DNA from: Amphibalanus amphitrite
Lineage: Eukaryota > Arthropoda > Thecostraca > Balanomorpha > Balanidae
Direction: 5' to 3'
NCBI RefSeq assembly: GCF_019059575.1
Contig: NW_024881692.1
Location: forward strand, 124,001-188,000
DNA length: 64,000 nt
Positions 35,463-64,000 of this stretch are shown one piece after another. Positions within the stretch are counted from its first letter, which is position 1. Each line of letters opens with the position of its first letter. The notes under the pieces were generated by a model. It was given only the letters and a program-made list of their open reading frames with translations, had not been told where the DNA came from and did no database searches. A program made the translations under genes and the position numbers.

Positions 35463-38311
35463 GTAAGTTCATTCATCACTTTTGCAGATTCAATTCGCAT
35501 TCCATATTCTCCGTGAATTTCAGCAATATCTCGAATTTGTGCAGCGTGGGCCCTTGACTGCGTCGCATTTGTCTCGGCGTGGCCGGCCAAGGTGATTTGG
35601 GATGGGCTGATCACGTGGGCGAAGTTTAATTCCCTTAAATCTGTTTTCATGATGCTTAATGTTGCTGGTTTTCTGCATGAAATGAATGTTCAGCTTTAAA
35701 TATTGCATTAAATGTTAAATCATTTTACCACACAAGTTGAATTTTTTATTTTGCTATCAGCTAATTCTGATTCAATTTTGCACCAAGTTAGTTTGTTCAC
35801 ACCCATTTACTTGTGATACTTGACTTGCGGTTAGCAATAATAAGTGCATTTTTAATATTTACAGCATTTGATTTACATACAAACACTACAAATGTGAGTG
35901 CTTCAGTTAATGAAACTATGTCAAGTCTAAATATTTATCCATCAATCAATTTTGGCTGCCTTATCATACATCGACTCTACACATGTTCTAAAAATTGCAG
36001 ACCAAGGTTGTTCAAGGTCAGGTCACTTGAAGTGACCCGACATGTTTCATGTCTGCCATAGCCACACTGAGTGGCCGATCACTTTGAAACTTTCAGTGAT
36101 TGCTAAGAGCAATAGTATGTACAAAATGTATAGGTATCTCAGAATTTTGATATCAATGAATTAAGGTTAGGTCAATTTTGTGATCTCCCCATCATTAGTC
36201 AATGGGAGAGAATGAAAGGTGCATCTTTTGGATGAAAACCATTATAAACACTCTAACACTGAAGTACAAGTAACTAGGATACACTGAGCATGAAAATGGT
36301 ACCCCTGACCCCTGTTTATGCCCCTGAGGTCATTTTCGGTCACGAATGGTATCTTGGCAGTTTTTCGCAAATAACTTTTGATAGAGGCATGCTAAAGTGA
36401 TGAAAATGCCTTGGTTGTGTTCAGCTCGTCGATACAGATTGAAACAAAATTTTGCCTTCAATGACCTCTGGTGACCTGAACTTTGACCTGACCAAAAAAG
36501 TGACTGAAGGTATTTCGACATATTTGGTGCTCTTTCGAACGTCACCTTCTGCGCATAGCTATGTGGCCCAGGAGCTGGGTTAGGAGGGGGTGTTCAAACA
36601 CCACCCCTCCCAGCAGGGCGTGGATATCCAGTACCCCAGTGGGGCATGGGTTAAAAACTGAAAAGTTTACAAGACAAAAACATGAAGAGAAATACATGTG
36701 TAGGTAGAAAGTGAGGCCACATAACAATGTTTTTTACACTTTTACTAGAATGTAATACAACATCCACACAAATGGATTTTCTTGGTAGTCTTGGGAGAGG
36801 AAAAGGTCCTAAAAGTTGGAGGTGAGAGCAGTAAAAAAAAAAAAACATTTGGATTTTGTTTCCTACCCCAGCTGACAAATTTCTGGACACTGGTATATGA
36901 TACACTAGCTGGAACACAAGGTCACAAGCCATGGACTTGTTCATACCAAGAATGTCCAATTACTTCATCATTTGTCTGCTGGGGTAATTACCTAAGGTTA
37001 TACTGAGAATCTTGATTCCTTGAGGCAGTGATATTTTGGCTATGTCATGATATTTTGATTGGCAGGTTCATGATTGCTAAAATCCTGATTGCTGCTGCAC
37101 TAAATCTATTTCAGCTGTTGCACCCAGCTCTAAAAACTGTTGAAATTCACAAAATGATAATATGAATGGAAAGAGCATGTCCTACTAAGCTGGAAAAGTA
37201 ACACCAATCATCAATACTGCCAATGCTTTTTACACCAAACATTGATGAGCAACACCTGACCTCCCATTCTGCCATGCAAAGGCAAAAATGATTGTCATGT
37301 CAGAGGTCACTACCTCAGGCCAGAGGTCATCCCTAATGTTATTGGTTTTGCCTTTGTATGGCAGCATTGAGTCAGGTAAGGTTAAGCAATGTTTTGGCAT
37401 TTCTGCTTGTAGTGAGTCTTTTTGGTAAATGATTATATGAACAATTTTCTAGGTGGACATGGTTGTCACATTATAGTTTGGTTTTATTCAATTTTGAGCT
37501 GAGGGTGCAAAAGGCAACTCACAGCCCATCCAATCAGGGTGATGCATCTGTTGTGCTGCATTCTGCCTGCTGTGGTGCTGGGGAAGAGTGAAGGGCTGTG
37601 ATTTTGCCATGTTGGTGGCCCACATGATAAACCCTTTCTGAGCTGCATGGGTTTTGTCTGGACCCTGAGGCAGAGTATTAGCAACATCACAAGTCATCAA
37701 ATGGTGTGCACTGTGCAGCCTTATTAGGGACATTGGCCTTTCACATTGAGTGAAACACATATAATTTTGGTTGCCACAACCTTTGTGTTCTGTGGCGATG
37801 GCCAAACTTAAATTTGTAACTGGTAATGTTGCTCTGAAGTAAAAATTGCTACCAGAGTTGGTATTGAATGACATCATTGCTCAGTTCACAACTGATCATA
37901 TGCAAAACCCTCGCAAGCATTGCTGTCAATACAAGGAAGCCCTGTGTAGAGTTGGTGCTATGAGCTATCTACAACAGCATTTAGCTTTTGTTCTGTAGTG
38001 ATGTTGCAGTACGTCATTTCAATTATGTGAGGCATTTTTATGTATCATGCCCCATGATCAGTGTAGCAAGTTCTTGTTTGTTAGCAAAATGGTTATCTCC
38101 AACATAACTTTTGCTTCCTATACAATTAATGCATTGTGTTGTCAGCACGACTCACTCATTCCTGGGAACTAAGAGTGAAAAGAATCGTTAACGAGGTGCT
38201 TTTAAATTTGTTTTAAGAGTATGTCTGCAATTTTGTCCTTCCACACAGTCACATACTTGTCCTTCTGTTTGCAGTGTTGCTGGTTCTGACCGGTGTCCCT
38301 CTCCCCCACAG
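35463..38311. other. Presumed first intron of the 14-3-3 gene
   Basis: It contains AGGTCA/TGACCT-rich sequence at about 36000-36500. A GC-rich end, CCCCAGTGGGGCATGGG, is followed by TTAA at 36651-36654 and resembles one end of the TTAA MITE group, but I found no partner end. A small inverted repeat (arms 37255-37287 and 37345-37377, both containing CAAAGGCAAAA) is also present. There is no coding sequence. Confidence 0.45.
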
Positions 38312-38316
38312 AAACC

Positions 38317-40490
38317 ATGTCTGCCGACAAGGACGAGCTGGTGCAGCGGGCCAAGCTGGCCGAGCAGGCCGAGCGCTACGACGACATGGCCGCCGCCATG
38401 AAAAACGTCACAGAGACCGGTACGTGGATCACTGCGGGAGAACTGGTCACAGCGACTGTGTGATAGCGCAGCAGTCCTGGCCTTTGCTGATGCCTTCCAT
38501 GATAGCTTCATAACTAATTGAGTTGCTTGTTAGCTGAATGTAACATAACAGCATGGAATAACTTCAAGATAAATGTTCGTTGTTGGTAGTCATACTGCTT
38601 GCATGACTGAAGTTCATTACACCACATTGTTTGTGCTTTGATAGACCATAAGAAATGCCTTGGGGACTAATTAAGAATTTTTATGCTGTGTTGCTCCTTT
38701 GTACATAATGTGGAAGGGTAAATGCCTAGTAATCACATACTAATCCCGCTGTACAGTGTAGACGCGCACTAAGCTCCAACAGCCAAAACCTGTGCTAAGT
38801 GATTTGTGCTTATTGCAGAGGTCACAGCCATAATTGCAGTGTCATCGGGAAATAGCGTACCGTTGGATTCATATTTTTATTGGTATCAAATTTATAACCG
38901 TCGTACATTAAGGAAATTTTCAATTGAGGTTACATTGCAAATATGACAAGACGTGGCCGTGCCTACGTCAGTTCTCCACCATGTAACGTAAAGCCAACTT
39001 TTATGACAAAGTGGGTGTCTCAGTCATGCAGTTTCAGACTCTTGACAATGTTGTCCTAAAGGACGCTAAAATTTGGCACGGATAAAATGAATGACACCCT
39101 GCTTTATTGATGAAGTTTGTGTCTCTCCAGGTAACGAGCTGAGCAACGAGGAGCGCAACCTGCTCTCGGTGGCTTACAAGAACGTGGTGGGCGCGCGGCG
39201 GAGTTCCTGGAGGGTCATCTCCTCCATCGAACAGAAGACGGAGGGCAGCGAGAAGAAACAGCAGATGGCCAAGGAATACCGCGAGAAGGTCGAGAAGGAG
39301 CTGCGCGAGATCTGCAACGACGTACTCAGCCTGCTCGATAAGTTCCTGATCGCCAAGGCTACCACGGCCGAGTCGCAGGTGTTCTACCTGAAGATGAAGG
39401 GCGACTACTTTCGCTACCTGGCCGAGGTGGCCACCGGCGACGCTCGCAACAGTGAGTGGATGGGGCGGCACACGGGGGGGGGGGAGTCAGCCGCTGTGGC
39501 AGTTTGGTAGGCTGGGTACGGACGTTTGCATGTGAAGTTACGATATCTTATCAGTTGACGGTCCCTTTCGGATAGCCAAAAACAAAGCATAATCGTAATA
39601 ATGTGAAGTCGTACAAACGTGTAATCGTATTACGTTTTATGTCCATGCAATTATCTAGCGGTGTTGTGTAATGTGCTTTGTTTTGCACCCGACAGCGATC
39701 GTCGAGGACTCTCAGAAGGCCTACCAGGACGCGTTCGAGATCAGCAAGAGCAAGATGCAGCCGACGCACCCGATCCGGCTGGGCCTGGCCCTCAACTTCT
39801 CCGTGTTCTACTACGAGATCCTCAACTCGCCCGAGAAGGCGTGCCAGCTGGCCAAGCAGGCGTTTGACGATGCGATCGCCGAGCTGGACACGCTCAGCGA
39901 GGACAGCTACAAGGACTCCACCCTCATCATGCAGCTGCTGAGGGACAACCTAACACTCTGGACCTCCGACGCCCAGGTCAGTGCCGCTCAACTCAGTCGG
40001 CGCCGGGGTAGCGGGGAGCTGCGGTATGATCACGTTTGTTTGGGACTGTAACTATTCAATATTTATTGTATTGATACTGGCGACTGACAGGCTTGCAACC
40101 TGTTGCTGCGCCGTAGAGGTACAATTGTCTTCGTTGATATCTACCGGTTTGATAAGCCGGGTAAACCCGTGCAGCCTTACGATTGTCTTATCGATAAGTG
40201 GTTGTATTCTTCAAAGCTTATTCAGACCCATCGTTATCGTTTTGTACGGAGTAGGCACCATCGTCCGGATGTGGACGTCTGCTCTGGACTTAATATCGTT
40301 GGTGGTAAAGTCGGCTACATTCCTTCGGTTTTGACTGGTTTGCCTCCGTAATGCCCGAATAGGTTGTTCTCTCCTCGTAGCGTTTGGTCTGTACTGCCCC
40401 TTCCGATATTTTGAAATTGCATTATGCTGACGGTCGTCTGACTTTTCGCAGGGCGAGGGCGAAGAGCCTCAGGAGGGTGGCGACAACTGA
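38317..40490 (+). CDS. 14-3-3 zeta-type adaptor protein, complete
   Basis: Four coding exons: 38317-38419, 39131-39451, 39696-39976 and 40452-40490 (TGA). All introns are GT-AG and the phases agree (1, 1, 0). The 247-aa product matches the family's full length and is close to zeta, with the [10 protein letters not shown] start and an acidic [12 protein letters not shown] tail. 14-3-3 dimers bind phosphoserine/threonine motifs in client proteins in the cytoplasm. The phosphate-binding residues K51, R58, R129 and Y130 are all present, as are the family signatures [20 protein letters not shown] and [18 protein letters not shown]. No alternative copy of any coding exon was seen inside the introns. 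A non-coding leader exon probably lies upstream. Confidence 0.97.
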
Positions 40491-41050
40491 GAGCGAGCGA
40501 GCGCGCGAGCGGTGGAGTGCCAGTGACTTCTGAGGTTGTGTATGCGTGAGACGGCTACAGTGACGACGCACGCGGCCGGGCGGCGTTCGGGCACCGACTG
40601 GCGCCGCGCGCGCGCTGCCGCCACCGCGCGGCGCGCGCGCGTGAGCGTGTAGGTCATTCCATTGCACGTGTTATGTCAGTGTAACAGTGCTTGTGTTGCT
40701 AACACCTGTAAACTTTGCTCAGCAGCGCGGGCGGCCCGGCCCGGCTGTGCGGCTTCTCTCCGTCATTCTGTCCGGACGGCGGCGCGGCGCCGAGCCGATA
40801 TCTGGCGGCGCGTCTGCCCGCCCGCCCGCCGCGCACCGCCCGGACCACCGTGAAACCCAGCGAGCTGCGAGACCGTCGCTTGGAGACGAATTACATTGTA
40901 ACATGCCCTGTGTGTTATGTTTGGTGTTACAATAATTGTGACTTTCGGCACGTAATTTATTCTGAAGCTTATTCGCCGGTAGTTGGTAATTTATCGGGTT
41001 TGCTCCTCTCGGAACTGATAAAAATAAAAGCTAAATTGTGCATTGCCTGT
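40491..41050 (+). other. 14-3-3 3' UTR with polyadenylation signal
   Basis: The 3' UTR starts very GC-rich; an alternating CG stretch at 40600-40641 can form a hairpin with arms CGCCGCGCG (40602-40610) and CGCGCGGCG (40625-40633). AATAAA at 41023-41028 is the first good polyadenylation signal. Confidence 0.5.
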
Positions 41051-43468
41051 TTGATCCTGGGAAGGTGCTAACCACACAGCCTCGGCAATGTGTGACGTTG
41101 CGAGAGGTGGGCTGGCGATAAACAGAAACCATACAGTGAACGCAAACATTCAGGTCATTGGAGGGCCCAGGTGTGGTTGGACGGCCTGCGGGAGAAATAC
41201 ACGCAAGTCCATCATCGTTGCCACTCGTTAGCGGAAGCGGGGCGGTCACAGTTGCGACCATTGTTGCGATATTAGGGGGCTTTGTGGGTGGCTACGGATC
41301 AATTGCTATAGTTTCGCTCTTCCAATCACGTTCACGCAAAACTAACAAAAAGTCCGTATCATTGTTGTACCTAAGCGAATAACCGTTGGGTACTGTAAGC
41401 TTCGCTTCGCCCCTCCAATGCCTTCGGAGTAGACGAGCAGTGGGTCAGCACTGCTAATTTATCATTCAGGTAGACCGCCCGCTGTTGCAGCGTCAGGCCC
41501 GTCACCTGCTGTCGAACTCTCGTTACCAGATAACAAGGTTCTCTCCAAATTTATGAAAACAGACTGGCCAATGAGGGAAATCGACGACCGAGTATTGGAT
41601 GACACTCATCCTTGACTGAGTGCGTGGAACTTCATCCATCCGTAAACTGCTTGCTGAAAGGCGATTGAAATAGATCAAGGATTCGTACTTTCCTAAAAAG
41701 GGTCTCAAATATTACCTATGTCGCGAGTGACCTGCAAAGCTGCGGCCACGTTGCTCCAAGAGTCTGTTCCGAGTCGTCGGCGTCCACCACACCACACGAA
41801 CCTTGCACGAGTCAGTTGTATTCACACACTGAATAAATATACACTACGCCAACATGAGTTTATGGAGTATGTAGCATGACAAACATTCCGGGCAGTTGAC
41901 ATGAACAGTCGAACACGCAGCAGCAGATGGGGATTTTGCTATCGCTAGCAGCAAACCCATCACGCAGGGAACACATATGGCCTCTGTTAGTGGCTCAGAA
42001 TCGGCTGCTGAATTTGTACAGGGTGGGCGGGTGGCGTTCGGCTGGGCCGTGCGCGCGACAGATCCACGGTACATGGGTGATGAACACTGGTGTGTATACT
42101 AAAACGGCACCCTAGCGGCACACAGCGTAGCCGCCGGCGAACTATACAGCAGGCTCCTCGAAAATTACAAACGCGCTTCTATGCGCCAAGCTAAGGGAGA
42201 TCGTGCAAGGCACTCGCAGAACGGCCACAGTATGGGTTTCGCCGCTAAGGGCGATATCACGACACCTAACTACGGCAGTTTCGCACTACGAACAGTGACC
42301 GTTTGGCCTAGCTACACTGACAGGCTGTCATGGGATGCAAGTCAATAGGGCGACTGAGCTTAGGACATGGACCTTCAGACACAAAGTCGATATCGGACGG
42401 GACAGAACACATCAGATCGAAACAGCTCGGGCACAGCAATACACCAACAGACAACGCCACGACTGCGGCACAGATCAATAGCGATGAACCTACGGCCGCG
42501 TCCATTCAACATGGCCGCCTGCATATAGCACATGAGAGCCGCCATTATGGAACGGACGATGCAGGCTTCAGAACCAAACTGACAACTGTCAAAGTGTCTA
42601 AAACTCCTCACTATCAGCGTAGCCGCGATACGTAATAGAAAAGATCAAGTGCCGGACAAACGCGTTGCGGCCTATAAAGCATATCAATTACTGCAACGAG
42701 ACAATCATTCTGGGGCACCTGATAAGATTGGTTTCAACCATTAATCCTATGTATATCCAATGGCAACTACAAATGTTTACGTAGAAAACTGCTTCAAATA
42801 GCGGTCGATTTGATTTCTAGTATGATTGTCAAGCACGAGTCTCATGAAGCATTCGATCGCCGATCTTATGTCAGAGAGGCTGCTCATGCCTTATCTCGTG
42901 TGTACCCGTGGGGTTCTATCGACAAAATTGAGTCTGCACAGACTGGCGCAGCAGCTGGCCTGTCATGGATGCTAGCGAGCGGGGGATACCGACTCACATC
43001 AAAGATGACCAAAGATATCCTTATCAGTCCAAGGGTCCACCCGAACACTGACACAGGCGCGCACACATCAGCATCAAATATCCTTTCAGATTCACAGACT
43101 GAGTCACTTTAAGGACTCACACGGCGACTCAATGAGCAGACTCATCATGATTCTACGCATGAGTGAGCGCACAGCCCCTCCGTACGACGGGGAAACGCTA
43201 CAGTCATCACAGACACAGATAAATGTGTAAAGAAAGGGGAGAACACTGGGGGTGCTACGTCACTCAAAATCAGATCCAAAACGTACATGAACGAGCGAGC
43301 GACAGATCAAAGTTTGTTCAAGAGTTACAATGACGGGAAGACGAGCATATTATGCACCAAGAGAAGCCGTTAAAGCACTTGTTGCTTTGAAAGGCTCGTC
43401 ACTACCCACCCACCCCACCGCCAAGCCGTCTTCCCATCCCATCCCTTCCCATCCCGCATCTCGTCCCT
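41051..43468. other. Intergenic between 14-3-3 and NKAIN (convergent)
   Basis: This holds the 3' flanks of both genes. Several short reading frames show no domains. The NKAIN 3' UTR presumably occupies its right part. Confidence 0.4.
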
Positions 43469-60617
<17,149 letters not shown>

Positions 60618-60625
60618 CTTACGAG

Positions 60626-60774
60626 CAGTGGTTCCCGGCTCCCGCATGCGATAGGATGAGCGATAAAAAACGATAATTATTGCTGTTAAGTAAATCAGTT
60701 ATCGTTATCGCAAACCTTTCTTATCTTTTTATCGCTCTCACAGGTCCGAAAGTTAGTTATCGCGGAAAGCACTG
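60626..60774. mobile_element. 149-bp hAT-type MITE with perfect 8-bp duplication
   Basis: The ends are CAGTGGTTCCC and the complement of CAGTGCTTTCC, which fit the hAT consensus CAGTG(G/C)TTCCC. An exact 8-bp duplication, CTTACGAG, lies at 60618-60625 and 60775-60782. The interior has repeated GCGATAA/ATCGTT motifs near both ends and no coding capacity. Confidence 0.88.
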
Positions 60775-60782
60775 CTTACGAG

Positions 60783-61372
60783 AAAGAATAACCGCTGATT
60801 GTGAAAGCATCAGGTTATTAGTAGAGCAGATGTCACAATGTTTTTTCAACTGAGGAGAAGCGCTATACACATGCTATATGATGCTTCTTTCTAACAAAAC
60901 TTAAACCCAACCTGAACCTAACCTGACTTAACCTAACCTACAAACCTAACCTAAAAACCTACAAACCACACCTACCCTATAACCTACAGACCTACAGCAC
61001 CTCTCCTCAGTTGGAAAACCTTTGTGTGATGTCTGCTCTACTGGTGCCAACATCACTTACCTATGAGTTAAGTTATTTGATACCGTTTTATTATTTTTCA
61101 TTTCATGTTTTTTTACGTGAGGGACTGGCAAAAGTTTTGGGGTTCTGGGTGAAAGATACCTGCAGCTGCCATTTTCATTTGATTAACCTGGCCTCAGGTG
61201 ATAATTTTACCATTGGAGAAAAGCGAACTTGGGTCTGTAGGCCTTAGGCCATGGCTCTGGCTTCCTCTGCCCTTTTGTCTCACCCACTGTGGCCTGCTGC
61301 AACCACTGTATCTCATTCTGGTTTCTGAATACGGACTGAAATGATCCCTGATGTCAGATGTGAAATGCAGAT
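60783..61372. other. Intergenic/intronic; CCTAA-rich patch at 60900-60990
   Basis: About 90 bp rich in CCTAA and AACCTA resembles the arthropod telomere unit (TTAGG)n in degenerate form. No gene. Confidence 0.4.
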
Positions 61373-61743
61373 TGTGTTCGGAACACGCATTCTCGGGTAA
61401 ACACCACGGCTCAGTTAACTAATGTATTAATCTATGCACATCGGCTCATTACACGCTAGTAACTACACTGACTGCCCATCAGGCCGGACCTACTGTCCGC
61501 CGGCTCATCCCCGAGCTCCCCTTGGCGAGCCAACCGCTCAGCCCCCAGCCCGTCTCGCCGAGCAACCCGCTCAGCGACTGCCGCCGCCGGCGATGCGCCG
61601 CATTATATAGGGGGGCTGGGCGCCCGCCGACCAATCAGCGGCCGCCACGTCACCTACGTCACTGGCCGGCCGAGACTGCAGGCTGCAGCGTCGGCGCACG
61701 CTGCCGGCGGCCGATACGAACGGCCGCCGCTCCCCAACACACA
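61373..61743 (-). repeat. Probable 3' LTR of the Ty3/gypsy-like element
   Basis: On the minus strand a GGGGGGG purine tract (61744-61750) is followed by a segment that begins TGTGTGTTGG and appears to end CCGAACACA at 61373. It contains a GATTGG (inverted CCAAT) box, then TATATAAT at about 61602-61609, in the order expected for U3. The second LTR would lie beyond the window, so the ends are inferred from the tract, the TG...CA ends and promoter position only. Confidence 0.5.
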
Positions 61744-61851
61744 CCCCCCCTACACAAGAGAGGTGTACGACCGCTCACATTTTACAAGTATGTACAACAC
61801 TTCACAACGACACAGTGCACGATACACTACCGCGCCCGCGATTCGCGCAGT

Positions 61852-64000
61852 TCAGGGACCCCCGCCTGACACTGTACAGGGGCAGCCGCGCCGCATTCGG
61901 TACGGCGCGGACGGGCCGAGGGCGGTAGGAGGCGACTCAGGCCTCGCGCCGCGATTTGGGTGATGCCGCGCGCGCGCCACGCCCACCACTCGCGGCAAAC
62001 CGCACGTCTGTCCATCGTACGCTTTCAGGTGGTCGTGGTGCCACATCTTGGTTTTACCGACGCCGTCCCACACTCGGTAGATGGCCCCTCTTCCTTCGCT
62101 TCTTCCGTGGCCCCACGGGCCCTTGTGCCGCAGGCCGAACTTTGGCTGCCCTCCAGCTGCCGCTCGGAAGTCGCGCTCGTTACCGACTACGCGCTCGAAG
62201 GGGCGTGTGGCCGGCTTGTTCTGCACCGGGGCCCTTGGAGGTGGGGTGGGCCTTTTCTGCCTCACCACTCGATCATTCTGACCTTCAGAGTCCAAGGCCC
62301 TGTCCCTGTTTCCCCGCACCGAGGTGTTGCAAGGCGTCTGATAGCTGAGGCGCTGTCGGGCGTGATTGTGCGGTGGGCTCTCTTCTTGCGCCTTCTGCGT
62401 GCCGCTCCACTCCACCGGACTAGCGTCCCCTGCGTCGCCGTCGACACCTGGACGGCTGGTGGTGCGTGCTTCTTCGCCCGCCACATCGCCAGCCGAGTTG
62501 ACCTCGCCGCTGGCCTGGGCGGCCTGCCGGTCAGGTTGGCCTGCGATGCCGATGCTGGGCGACCCGCCCCCGCAACGGCTCGTCCTGGACCCGTCGGGCT
62601 CGACCAGGTCCCCGCATGGAGTCACTGGGGTTGGTCTGTGTCGCCATCGGTCCAGTCCTGCTGACTTGAAGACGGCCCGAGCGGTGCAAGTCACCAGGGC
62701 CACTGCCCGCGCGCAAACCTGTGCGCACTGCCTTGCCACGCCAGTGTTCGAGGCCCCCGATCGCTCGCGATGCCCGAGCTTGTCGAGCTGAGGTCGGGAT
62801 GCAGGCGGAGCCTCGCTGCCCGCCGGCTCTGATCGTATCGTGCACACGAACGACGGTGTAGGAGGGCACCCTTGCCCCTGTCCTGTCGCGCTACAATCCC
62901 TCGATTGTGTGGGCTGCCCTGTCGTAGGGGTCCCGTTGAGGGCAGGTGGGTCAGCCACCCTCCGCTGCCACTCACGGTCGCACCCCGCTGCCGGTGTGTC
63001 CCCCCGCTGCCAGCGGCCCGCGTGCGCTGTGGGGCCCTCCATCACCGGGCGGGCAGGCATGCTCACAGCCGCAGTCGCCGGGGCAGGCGGGCGTCCCGCC
63101 CATCGCTGAACCCCACGGCCGCACCCGGGGCAGAAAGGCGTCCGTCCGCCGGCCTCCTCAGACGAACCACGGGGGCGCTCCGCCCACTCCAGGCCCGCCT
63201 GCTGATAACCGGGTGTGACGAACCGCCCCACCTGCTCGTTTGCGTGTGTGCGCCGCGCCGGACATTTGCGGACCAAGTGGTCGGGGCTGTTGCAAAAGAA
63301 ACAGCGGCGCCCACTACCCCGCCTATTCGGGTTTGGTGGCCCTCGTTGGGGGTTCCTCGCCCCTGTCCCGTGCCCCGTGCGGTAGGCGTCCCGCCTTCCC
63401 GCCGTCTCAAGGGCTTGCAGAGCGCGCTGCAGCTCTCCAATTAGCCTCTCCAGCGCGTCCAGCCGCGCAGTGCCGGGCGCGCCTCGGTCTTGCACCGCCA
63501 ACGCCTCGCCCTCGCTGGGCGGGCGCATTGCTCTGAGTGCGTCCTGCTGCCTTTCGAATTTATCGGCGACCTTCACGGCTTCGATGAGGCTGGCCGGGTC
63601 CTTCGTCAGCACCCGCACCCGCAGCTGCTCCTCACGGAGGCCGCATATGAAGCGGCTGACGACGGTCGCTTCCACGGACGGGTCGCCGGCTCTCGCCCCC
63701 GGGTAGGCCTCCCGGCCTGCCTGGCGCACCCTGTCGGCGAAATCGCGTGTCGCCTCACCGGGCTGCTGTCGGATGCTCGCTAGTTCAGCGTGCGCCTGCA
63801 TCGCGTTCTTTGCTGTGCCGAAGCGGGCTTCCAACGCGGCCACCGTTTGCTGCAAGTTGCCTTGAGCATCCTCCGACAGCGAGGCGAAATAGTCCAGGGC
63901 GCCATCTTGCAGCAGGCTGACCAGGCCCTGCAGCCGATTCTCTTCTGAGAACGCGATCGTTTTCGCCCGAAACCGTCGGTACCATCGACCCCATGATTGA
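61852..64000 (-). CDS. Ty3/gypsy-like gag fused to an integrase-like tail, 5' partial
   Basis: The frame is open from the window edge (no stop before 64000) to TGA at 61852-61854, at least 716 codons. The first part is a retrotransposon Gag domain (WYRRFRAKTIAFSEEN, FADRVRQAGREAYPG, FICGLREEQL), followed by a helical segment and a zinc knuckle CFFCNSPDHLVRKC (CX2CX4HX4C, about 63262-63306). About 1.1 kb of Pro/Arg/Gly-rich, unrecognised sequence follows, then an integrase C-terminal-like segment, YRVWDGVGKTKMWHHDHLKA, near 62030-62085. No protease, reverse transcriptase, RNase H or integrase core is visible. It therefore looks like an internally deleted, non-autonomous copy that kept one reading frame. 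Gag would form particles and bind RNA. Confidence 0.7.
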   Translation of the reverse strand, partial: QSWGRWYRRFRAKTIAFSEENRLQGLVSLLQDGALDYFASLSEDAQGNLQQTVAALEARFGTAKNAMQAHAELASIRQQPGEATRDFADRVRQAGREAYPGARAGDPSVEATVVSRFICGLREEQLRVRVLTKDPASLIEAVKVADKFERQQDALRAMRPPSEGEALAVQDRGAPGTARLDALERLIGELQRALQALETAGRRDAYRTGHGTGARNPQRGPPNPNRRGSGRRCFFCNSPDHLVRKCPARRTHANEQVGRFVTPGYQQAGLEWAERPRGSSEEAGGRTPFCPGCGRGVQRWAGRPPAPATAAVSMPARPVMEGPTAHAGRWQRGDTPAAGCDREWQRRVADPPALNGTPTTGQPTQSRDCSATGQGQGCPPTPSFVCTIRSEPAGSEAPPASRPQLDKLGHRERSGASNTGVARQCAQVCARAVALVTCTARAVFKSAGLDRWRHRPTPVTPCGDLVEPDGSRTSRCGGGSPSIGIAGQPDRQAAQASGEVNSAGDVAGEEARTTSRPGVDGDAGDASPVEWSGTQKAQEESPPHNHARQRLSYQTPCNTSVRGNRDRALDSEGQNDRVVRQKRPTPPPRAPVQNKPATRPFERVVGNERDFRAAAGGQPKFGLRHKGPWGHGRSEGRGAIYRVWDGVGKTKMWHHDHLKAYDGQTCGLPRVVGVARARHHPNRGARPESPPTALGPSAPYRMRRGCPCTVSGGGP

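Noticed and set aside
61956-63783. Long plus-strand frames opposite the gag ORF
   Set aside because: Shadows of the GC-rich minus-strand coding region; no domains, whereas the minus frame has Gag and CCHC motifs.

Overview
This is eukaryotic, animal DNA, most likely from an arthropod (crustacean-like). Genes are sparse and split by canonical GT-AG introns. Intergenic DNA is full of short inverted-repeat transposons, (GA)n runs and long poly-G/poly-C tracts, and there is one patch of degenerate TTAGG/CCTAA-like sequence. The species call is inference only; nothing in the window fixes it.

Left third (1-28 kb): mainly intergenic and transposon-rich. It holds a small three-exon minus-strand gene of unknown function (5725-6908, 153 aa) and an intronless plus-strand gene of unknown function (12390-12833, 147 aa), which has a TATA box and three CCAAT boxes spaced exactly 30 bp apart. 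Non-autonomous elements with visible ends lie at 1150-1646, 1780-2701, 4758-5054, 7693-8245 (hAT), 13677-14278, 18625-18868, 20558-20758, 20775-20990 and 21180-23266. The last is two TTAA-flanked elements sharing one TTAA and packed with nuclear-receptor half-sites. A decayed LINE 3' end lies near 27 kb.

Middle (28.3-34.1 kb): a complete-looking ISL2EU-type (PIF/Harbinger-related) DNA transposon. A spliced three-exon plus-strand gene joins a THAP zinc finger to a DDE transposase, and an intronless minus-strand gene joins a SWIM-like zinc finger to a YqaJ nuclease. The ends are inverted repeats with an AT dinucleotide on both sides. Next, 35.3-41.0 kb holds a full 14-3-3 zeta-type gene (four coding exons, 247 aa).

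Right third (43.5-64 kb): minus-strand exons of NKAIN, a four-transmembrane protein that interacts with the Na,K-ATPase beta subunit. It has two phase-compatible alternative C-terminal endings; the first exon lies outside the recognised sequence. A small intronless gene for a secreted cysteine-rich protein is nested on the opposite strand in an NKAIN intron. The window ends in a minus-strand Ty3/gypsy-like element: a 3' LTR, and a long ORF that goes straight from gag (with a CCHC knuckle) to an integrase-like tail with no protease, reverse transcriptase or integrase core visible.
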